Assembly (NCBI GenBank): GCA_031430595.1
Contig: JANPBU010000030.1
Span: 124,001-188,000 of the forward strand
Length of the DNA stretch: 64,000 nt
Source of the DNA: JANNBN01 sp031430595
GTDB lineage: Bacteria; Actinomycetota; Acidimicrobiia; Acidimicrobiales; JANYDT01
Direction: 5' to 3'
The notes under the pieces were generated by a model. It had not been told where the DNA came from and searched no databases. It saw only the letters and a list, made by a program, of their open reading frames with translations. Positions 58,497-64,000 of the stretch are shown piece by piece. The position numbers and the translations under genes are program-made. Numbering within the stretch: the first letter of the stretch is position 1; the number at the start of each line of letters is the position of its first letter.

Positions 58497-61280
58497 ATGA
58501 TGATTGCGGGCCGGGCGGAGGAGCAGCTACACCTGGCGCAGTTGCTCGTCACGCCGGGCTGGCAGGTGCTGCTCGGTTCGCCCGGAAGTGGCAAAACCAC
58601 GCTGCTGAAATGGCTGACGCTCGAAGCAGCCGCTGTGGGGGTTGCAACGTTGATTGTGCGACCGGTTGAGATCGAAGCATCTATTGCGATGAGCGCCTTG
58701 TCTGACATGGTGAGTCAAACCGATCCTGCGCTGAGGGGATGCCTTTCGCCCGCACATCAAGAGGCGTTGAACGACTTAATCGTGGGAAACCCTTTTGACG
58801 ATCCGGGGCTCATTCGGGCTGCGTCTACAGCACTGCTCACTGAAATGTCAGAGCAGGGGCCCATGTTGCTGGTTCTCGACGACGCTCATTGGATTGACCA
58901 GCAGTCGGCCGAGACACTCACGTTTGCTTTCCGGCGATCGTTACGGGCGCAATCCTTAGTTGCAGCGTTTCGAACAAACGAACGATCGCTATTGCTTGAC
59001 GCTTTGGTTGCCGGTCAGTCAGTGCCGTTGTCGTTAGGCCGCCTTCCCGATGCGGCTGTCGCTTCGATTATTGGGTCCGAAAGTTCACTGACACCGGCGT
59101 TGCAAATTGGGTTAGCGAAATACGCCGACGGAAATGCACTTCGAGCTAGGGAGATTGGTCGAGCTGCGAGTAGGGGAGCCGAAGCCCTCTTCATGACAAA
59201 TAATGTAAGCGTGCAGGGTAATCCATTGCTATCGGCTGCTCAGCTACTTTCACCCGAGCACCTCGAAGTGATGTATGTTGCCGCTCAGCTTCGCGATCCG
59301 AGCGTTGACGTGTTGCACCAATTGTTCACTGTGGATCAAGTCGGATCTGCGTTGGCGGGGTCGGCTGACGCAGGCCACAGCATCACAGTCGATCGGCAGG
59401 TGGTGTTCGAGCATCCGTTGTTTGGCGAAGCAGTCGCTTCAATACTCACCAATGAACAACGCCGTGCATTGCATAGTCGGGCTGCGCTTGTGGTTGACGA
59501 TCTCGTTGAGAGGGGGCGCCACCTCAGTTTGTCATCGGCGTCTTTGGATCAGGCAACCCGTATTGAGGTGTTTGTGGCTTCCACACATGCTGCGGCCAGC
59601 GGCTCGATCACACTCGCTTTGCAACTAGCGTTTCGAGCCGTAGATGGTTTGGCGCTTCCTGACCTCAGCCTTGCGAACAGTGACACTTTCATGCACGTAA
59701 GCAGTCAACGCTGGATCGCCAATCTTGAGTTTCGCTTGGATGACCCCGCAGCGGCGCAGCGGCGTTTGAGCGCATTGGCGTTGCGCTTGCCGGATGGTGA
59801 GCATCAGGTTCGGGTGGCGCTTGATCTGGCCGCATTAATGTCGTGGAGCCAAACTCTGTCGGTTGGTATCGATACTTATAAAATGGTCTTGGCGCAATCC
59901 GATGTCGGTGATGCGGGTGTTGCTGAAGCAGGAATGCAACTAGCGATGTTGCAGATCAACGCCGGTACCGTCGATGAGGCGGTTAACGCTGCGAAAATAG
60001 GAGTGGAGGCTGGGTACCGGGCCGGTGGGCAAATTGAGGCCGAGTCGATGGCAATCGATGTGATGGCACGTTTTTTGAACGGAACCGGATTTGACGTTCA
60101 AACGTTGCAATCGGCATCGGAACGTGAAGACCTCCAACACTGGTTATCGGTTCAGTGTCCGCCTTTTAGCCTTGGCCCGTTTCTGTACGCCTGGTGCGAA
60201 GATAAGCGTGCGTTGCATCAGTTTGAGGTTCGTCGGCGGATCTTTCGAGCCCGTGGGAGTAGTACTGCGCTACTGATGGGAATCCCGTTCGAGGTGAATC
60301 TGCTGTGTTCGCGAGGTCGCATTAGTGAAGCGCGTGAACTGGTTCAATTGGGTATTTCCGTGGCCGAGTTCGATAACGAATTGAGCCGATCGCTTAGCCG
60401 TCTTGGTGAAGCGCGCTTGGCGGCACATGTTGGTGAGCTAGATCTCGCAGAATTAGCTGTGAGCGAGGCAGAGACGTCATTCGCCCGGCTCGAATTTCGA
60501 TTGGGCGCGATCGAAGCGGCAAACGTTCGGATGTCGATACTGGCTGCCCGTCAAGACCGGGTGGTGCTGCTTGAAACTGGTCTGAGGTGGATGAATTCCT
60601 TTCGGGAGTGGGGGCTAAACGAGCCAGCCGTCATTCCGGGTTTACTCGATCTCATTGAAGCGTCGAGTGTGGCGGGTGCAAAGCGTCGAGATTGCGGATC
60701 ACTCGTTGCCGACAAAATTTCCGAACGACTTCGCGGTTGGGGTGAAGGTATTCAAGGTATTGCTCGCACTGATGCAGCGGTTGCCAAACGTTGGGCTGCG
60801 GCGCATTTCAGTGCTGCTCGGCGCACTGATGTGAAACAAACCCGGTCGCTTTTTACGCAGGTTATTCACGAGTTTGCTGCAGAGGGTCGGGTGTTTTGGG
60901 TAGCCCGTGCTGAGTTGGCGTTTGGCCGATTTGAACGCCGTGAAGGGGCCAGGCGAAGCGCATCTGAGTTGTTTCAGTCTTCGTTCGATGGTTTCGAAGC
61001 GTGTGAAGCTTGGCGGTGGTGCGAGACCGCACGTGGCGAAGATAGGGGCTTCGGTCGACGTCAAAGCAGTGATTTGCTTACAACAATCGAGTTGGAGGTT
61101 GCTCAACTGGCATCGCTTGGCCAATCCAATAAGGAAATCTCGGCGGTGTTGTTCATTTCGGCCAAAACGGTTGAGTCTCACCTCAGTAGCGTGTACCGAA
61201 AACTAGGTATAAACCGACGTACACACCTTCACGTAGCGTTAATTGCCCAGCAGAACAGTGGCGAATCACAGCAATTGTGA
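58497..61280 (+). CDS. Large ATP-binding LuxR-family (LAL/MalT-type) regulator
   Basis: 927 residues. The N-terminal P-loop is GSPGSGKTTLLKW (about 27-39), followed by a STAND/AAA-type ATPase with a Walker B-like LLVLDDAHWIDQQSAETL. A long helical region (about 330-830) suggests TPR-like repeats for ligand or partner sensing. The C-terminus is a LuxR HTH (about 862-918, LGQSNKEISAVLFISAKTVESHLSSVYRKL). LAL regulators respond to an inducer with ATP-driven assembly. It lies 60 bp upstream of the exported repeat-protein gene, which may be its target. Inducer unknown. Confidence 0.88.
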   Translation: MMIAGRAEEQLHLAQLLVTPGWQVLLGSPGSGKTTLLKWLTLEAAAVGVATLIVRPVEIEASIAMSALSDMVSQTDPALRGCLSPAHQEALNDLIVGNPFDDPGLIRAASTALLTEMSEQGPMLLVLDDAHWIDQQSAETLTFAFRRSLRAQSLVAAFRTNERSLLLDALVAGQSVPLSLGRLPDAAVASIIGSESSLTPALQIGLAKYADGNALRAREIGRAASRGAEALFMTNNVSVQGNPLLSAAQLLSPEHLEVMYVAAQLRDPSVDVLHQLFTVDQVGSALAGSADAGHSITVDRQVVFEHPLFGEAVASILTNEQRRALHSRAALVVDDLVERGRHLSLSSASLDQATRIEVFVASTHAAASGSITLALQLAFRAVDGLALPDLSLANSDTFMHVSSQRWIANLEFRLDDPAAAQRRLSALALRLPDGEHQVRVALDLAALMSWSQTLSVGIDTYKMVLAQSDVGDAGVAEAGMQLAMLQINAGTVDEAVNAAKIGVEAGYRAGGQIEAESMAIDVMARFLNGTGFDVQTLQSASEREDLQHWLSVQCPPFSLGPFLYAWCEDKRALHQFEVRRRIFRARGSSTALLMGIPFEVNLLCSRGRISEARELVQLGISVAEFDNELSRSLSRLGEARLAAHVGELDLAELAVSEAETSFARLEFRLGAIEAANVRMSILAARQDRVVLLETGLRWMNSFREWGLNEPAVIPGLLDLIEASSVAGAKRRDCGSLVADKISERLRGWGEGIQGIARTDAAVAKRWAAAHFSAARRTDVKQTRSLFTQVIHEFAAEGRVFWVARAELAFGRFERREGARRSASELFQSSFDGFEACEAWRWCETARGEDRGFGRRQSSDLLTTIELEVAQLASLGQSNKEISAVLFISAKTVESHLSSVYRKLGINRRTHLHVALIAQQNSGESQQL

Positions 61281-61340
61281 AATGAAAACGTAGGGATTCG
61301 CCGGATGCGCTCCGTCGGTAGTGGTCGCACAGTGAACGTT

Positions 61341-62552
61341 ATGAAGACATACTTGTTCCATACCGGGCGATCTTTGAATTTGCGTCGGTCTCGGTCCCGG
61401 GTTGGTTTCGGCGGACTGGCCGTGCTGGTACTCAGTGCTGTTGCGTCGACCGGTGTCAGTACGCCCGCACAGGCTGCCTCGGTGGCTGCGGGTGACTTTG
61501 TGTTGACGGCAAGCCCACGGTCTATTGCGCTCGGTGCCGGTAAAGCGAAAACCTTGCGTATTTCCGTCAAGCGAGGCAAGGGCTTTACAGCGCCGCTAAC
61601 GTTTCAAGTGCAGAACTCGCTCGCCGGGGTGGTGGCATCGACGGGCAAAGCTTCGTCGAGTGGAACAAAGCTAACCCTACGCGCAGATACGACCGTGCCT
61701 GCGCAGAGCGGCCAGGTGGTCGTGACGGCGACCGGTGGCGGGAAAGCTAAAAGTGTAAGTATCTCGGTTTCTACTGCCGGTGGCGGCGTGGCTACGGCTG
61801 GCGCCACCGCACCTATCCCTGCTCCGGCGCCGACCGCAGCACCGGTTGTCACTGCTGCCCCGGTTGTCACTGCTGCCCCGGTTGTCACACCTGCGCCAAC
61901 CCCGGCACCGACCGCTGCCCCGGTTACGACCGTTGCACCCACCACGAAACCTGCCCCGACGCAATTCACCTTGACGATGGACAAGCCGAGGTACATCGGC
62001 TCACCGGGGGGTGGGGTCACGGTAACCGTCAACATTGTTCCGGAGGCTGGCCGCACAGTTGACCCGATGAATATCTTGTTGCAGCTAGGTCAGATACCGG
62101 GCGGTGCAACGTTCACGCCAGCCAACGGCGGCTTCAGTAACACGTCGACAGAGTTCAAAGTTACCCTTCCCAAAGGGCTCCCGGTCGGGTCGTATGTCAT
62201 TGGGGCTCGAGCCGTAAAAAATGGGGTCGATGCCCGGGTGACGTCGATTCTGGAAGTGGTCAACCTTGAAGTGACGTTGCCAAATCTTGCGTTGTCAGTC
62301 CCCCAAGGACAGACAGTTGAGTTTTCGGTCATTCCGAAGACCATCGTCGATGGCAAACTGCCGGTGCTGTTCATTGCCCCAACTGCTTGGATACCCAATG
62401 CAAACGTTAACGTCACCCAGTTCACGAACGGATTCGCAAAAGGAACCGTCGTCACAACCGGAGCAACCCCGAAGGGCGCGTACACCGTGTTGTTGATAGT
62501 GGCACTCGGTGAAGCAAGTGCAACGGTAACTTTCACGGTAACTGTCACCTGA
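61341..62552 (+). CDS. Exported protein with Pro/Ala/Thr repeat linker
   Basis: 403 residues. A signal peptide (about 1-50, long basic start, then AVLVLSAVASTGVSTPAQA, AxA cleavage) is followed by a beta-type domain (about 55-145), then a Pro/Ala/Thr/Val linker with the six-residue APVVTA repeat (18-bp tandem repeat, about 61840-61893), and a second beta-rich domain (about 215-403, VTVTVNIVPEAG... SATVTFTVTVT). It looks like an extracellular Ig-like protein with a flexible spacer. No LPXTG anchor or lipobox is seen. ATG 61341 is preferred to 61305 because the signal peptide starts there. Function unknown. Confidence 0.75.
   Translation: MKTYLFHTGRSLNLRRSRSRVGFGGLAVLVLSAVASTGVSTPAQAASVAAGDFVLTASPRSIALGAGKAKTLRISVKRGKGFTAPLTFQVQNSLAGVVASTGKASSSGTKLTLRADTTVPAQSGQVVVTATGGGKAKSVSISVSTAGGGVATAGATAPIPAPAPTAAPVVTAAPVVTAAPVVTPAPTPAPTAAPVTTVAPTTKPAPTQFTLTMDKPRYIGSPGGGVTVTVNIVPEAGRTVDPMNILLQLGQIPGGATFTPANGGFSNTSTEFKVTLPKGLPVGSYVIGARAVKNGVDARVTSILEVVNLEVTLPNLALSVPQGQTVEFSVIPKTIVDGKLPVLFIAPTAWIPNANVNVTQFTNGFAKGTVVTTGATPKGAYTVLLIVALGEASATVTFTVTVT
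61838..61893. repeat. 18-bp tandem repeat in the exported-protein linker
   Basis: The unit GCCCCGGTTGTCACTGCT is repeated about three times and encodes APVVTA in frame. Confidence 0.85.
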
Positions 62553-62560
62553 TCAGCCCG

Positions 62561-62588
62561 GTTCGGTGGTTATTCCATCCCGCCGAAC
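62561..62588 (+). terminator. Hairpin after the exported-protein gene
   Basis: GTTCGGTGG pairs with CCGCCGAAC (8 of 9), followed by ATCTTGTTTT. The right arm lies inside the convergent YdeI-like gene. Confidence 0.5.
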
Positions 62589-63109
62589 ATCTTGTTTTCC
62601 CTTGTCTTGCTAACAAAATTAGCGAGCCGTTTTTCGAAAACATCGGGTTGTTTTCGTGTCTCTTCGATGTAACTGATTCGTATGCGTTTATACAAATCAG
62701 GGAATGCTTGAAAGTTTGCCCACGTGATTGGGTTCGCTTGCAATGCTGAAAGTAGGTCTGGTGCAATGGCGAAGGACTCGACGGAAAGGTCAGGCAGCAC
62801 TGCACGGCCAGCATCAGTCATTAGGCCGTCAGCGATGAGTCGACGGGCGCGTTCTTTGTTTAACTCAGTCCAATTTCCTTTGGGGCGACGAGGCGTGAAA
62901 CGTTGGGCAGTCCTTGTTTCGTCTTTCCGTTTCGCAATCCCATCAATCCACCCAAAACAGAGCGCCTCGTACACCGACTCGATGTACGTCATTGTTGTTT
63001 GGCTTTTGATGGTGACGAGCCAAATTTCTGACTTCAGATTGTGATGATTGCTCAACCATGCCCGCCACTGGGCTCTATCGCTGGCCTCCAACGTTTCCGT
63101 AATTTCCAC
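62570..63109 (-). CDS. YdeI/OmdA-family protein
   Basis: 179 residues. Family features are REQWRAWL-like RAQWRAWLSNHHNLKSEIWLV, EALCFGWIDG, the basic QRFTPRRPKGNWTELNKERARRLIADGLMTDAGR and the C-terminal FPDLYKRIRISYIEETRKQPDVFEKRLANFV. YdeI proteins are implicated in resistance to antimicrobial peptides or bacteriocins; the mechanism is not known. No signal peptide. The GTG at 63109 is 6 nt from a -10 hexamer. Convergent with the exported-protein gene. Confidence 0.85.
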   Translation of the reverse strand: MEITETLEASDRAQWRAWLSNHHNLKSEIWLVTIKSQTTMTYIESVYEALCFGWIDGIAKRKDETRTAQRFTPRRPKGNWTELNKERARRLIADGLMTDAGRAVLPDLSVESFAIAPDLLSALQANPITWANFQAFPDLYKRIRISYIEETRKQPDVFEKRLANFVSKTRENKMFGGME

Positions 63110-63115
63110 AGCCGC

Positions 63116-63121
63116 ACCCTA
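63116..63121 (-). promoter_or_regulatory. -10 element TAGGGT of the YdeI-like gene
   Basis: Six nt before GTG 63109. Confidence 0.5.
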
Positions 63122-63152
63122 TTGGACTTCTGTTCATGCGTGGTGATTGCAG

Positions 63153-64000
63153 TTATTGGCTTGGCGCACAACCGAATGTTTGGTGCCACGCTCGGCGAAA
63201 CTGCTGGTCGGAACTGAAGCCTCCGCCCGTCGCGGCTTCCGTCACCGTCGCCCCGCTTTTGAGCATGATGCGGGCCCGTTCTACCCGGACGGACTGAACA
63301 AACAATCTTGGGAGCACGCCGGTGTGTTCAACGAAAAGTCGATCGAGATGGCGGGTACTGGTTGCGGCAAGTTCCGCCAATGTTGATGCCGTCCACGCTT
63401 GTTCAGGGGCGCTCGAAACAGCATCTTGCACTCGATGAACAATCGAGCTGAGGTGATTTCGATAGCGCAGCATGGGTGACACTTCCGGGTCGTTTGGCCC
63501 ACGCCGTATGTACACATTCAGTGTTACCGCTACCTTGGCCGCTATTGCCTCACCGCACTGTTGCGCCACCAGGGCAAGACCAAGATCCAAACCGGCCGCC
63601 GCCCCGGCACACGATGCCACCGGGCCATCGATGACGTAGACGCGGTTCTCAACCACCCGAGCTGTTGGGGCGTATGTACGCAAGGCACCGAGTACCTCAT
63701 GATGAGTCGTGCATGCCAGCCCGTCGAACAAGCCTGCTTGAGCGGCAACCAATGCCCCCTCGCAGATCGTAACTATGCGTACGGTGCCCGATCCGATGTG
63801 TGCGGCCACATCTTGACGTAGCCATGCGAGAACGGAGTGATCGATCGGTGACAGGCCACTCAGTGAATACATTGCTGTCGGTTTACCTACTAACACCACC
63901 CAAGTCTGTTTGGTTGGATCAATGCGGGGGAGCGGTTCGAGGTCGCCAAAGGTTGACCCAATAGAGCTGACTTGTGATGTTTGTGCACTGACGAATCTCA
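63153..64000 (-). CDS. GlxA-type AraC-family regulator, cut by the window edge
   Basis: A C-terminal AraC helix-turn-helix pair (about the last 90 residues: TLAELAATSTRHLDRLFVEHTG and ERARIMLKSGATVTEAATGGGFSSDQQFRRAWHQTFG) follows a DJ-1/PfpI amidotransferase-like ligand domain (VTICEGALVAAQAGLFDGLACTTHHEVLGAL, with the cysteine elbow CEGA). A GTG at 63899 could serve as start, but the frame stays open to the edge and reads a typical lead-in (DPTKQTWVVLVG), so the start lies outside. Such regulators control catabolism of small amines or related compounds. Target unknown. Confidence 0.85.
   Translation of the reverse strand, partial: RFVSAQTSQVSSIGSTFGDLEPLPRIDPTKQTWVVLVGKPTAMYSLSGLSPIDHSVLAWLRQDVAAHIGSGTVRIVTICEGALVAAQAGLFDGLACTTHHEVLGALRTYAPTARVVENRVYVIDGPVASCAGAAAGLDLGLALVAQQCGEAIAAKVAVTLNVYIRRGPNDPEVSPMLRYRNHLSSIVHRVQDAVSSAPEQAWTASTLAELAATSTRHLDRLFVEHTGVLPRLFVQSVRVERARIMLKSGATVTEAATGGGFSSDQQFRRAWHQTFGCAPSQ

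Noticed and set aside
1..64000. tRNA, rRNA, insertion sequences, prophage or integrase genes
   Set aside because: No tRNA-like cloverleaf with a conserved T-loop, no transposase or integrase motif and no rRNA-like sequence was recognised by reading; a tRNAscan or ISfinder run would settle small cases.

Overview
This 64 kb stretch of chromosome is most simply read as coming from an actinobacterium, probably of the class Acidimicrobiia (Ilumatobacter / freshwater acIV-like). That is inference from gene content: a SigK/RskA sigma pair with a fasciclin protein, MeaB, a PASTA kinase, the short DUF3417-type glycogen phosphorylase, a Gram-positive style Tad pilus locus without a secretin, and many starts that look leaderless. 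GC is moderate to fairly high by eye. No rRNA, tRNA, CRISPR array, insertion sequence or prophage gene was recognised. Genes are dense, with frequent 4-nt stop/start overlaps.

Layout. 0-11.5 kb: patatin lipase (cut by the left edge), acyl-CoA thioesterase, a membrane protein, a LuxR regulator, a two-component pair with a lipid flippase-like protein, an S9 peptidase, a J-domain protein, a hydrolase and an MFS transporter. 11.5-14.3 kb: methyltransferase, meaB and enoyl-CoA hydratase. 14.3-21.5 kb: a run of seven minus-strand genes (response regulator, histidine kinase, small exported protein, HD-GYP protein, cbiZ, cobD, APH-fold kinase) linking signalling with cobinamide salvage; with meaB it suggests B12-dependent propionate/methylmalonyl metabolism. 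21.6-31.6 kb: uridine phosphorylase, TetR, divergent glgP/glgB around a LacI-like operator, MFS, fructose-bisphosphate aldolase, and a decayed toxin-antitoxin locus. 31.7-38.7 kb: galT, cysteine desulfurase-mnmA (tRNA thiolation pair), ligA and membrane proteins. 38.7-39.9 kb: low-coding stretch with a frameshifted exported-protein gene.

39.9-44.4 kb is a SigK-type regulon: rskA and sigK, a two-domain fasciclin protein and a sulfite-oxidase-fold molybdoprotein, all on the minus strand. The three promoters share one motif with identical spacing, which implies autoregulation and one co-expressed extracytoplasmic response. 45-48 kb: acyl-CoA dehydrogenase and a PASTA Ser/Thr kinase. 48.3-56.2 kb: a Tad/Flp pilus operon (LuxR-type regulator, Flp pilin, CpaB, CpaE/TadZ, TadA, a VWA-TadB fusion, TadC). 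56.3-64 kb: SCP2 protein, ferredoxin, hydrolase, a large ATPase-LuxR (LAL) regulator, an exported repeat protein, YdeI-like protein and a GlxA-type AraC regulator cut by the right edge.

Non-coding signals stand out. Nineteen intact genes have a TANNNT hexamer 6-8 nt before the start codon, which decides several starts. A REP-like ~20-bp sequence occurs eight times, in both orientations, in two intergenic regions. A nested palindrome lies between galT and the cysteine desulfurase gene. Short in-frame tandem repeats (12, 15, 18 bp) recur in protein linkers and tails.
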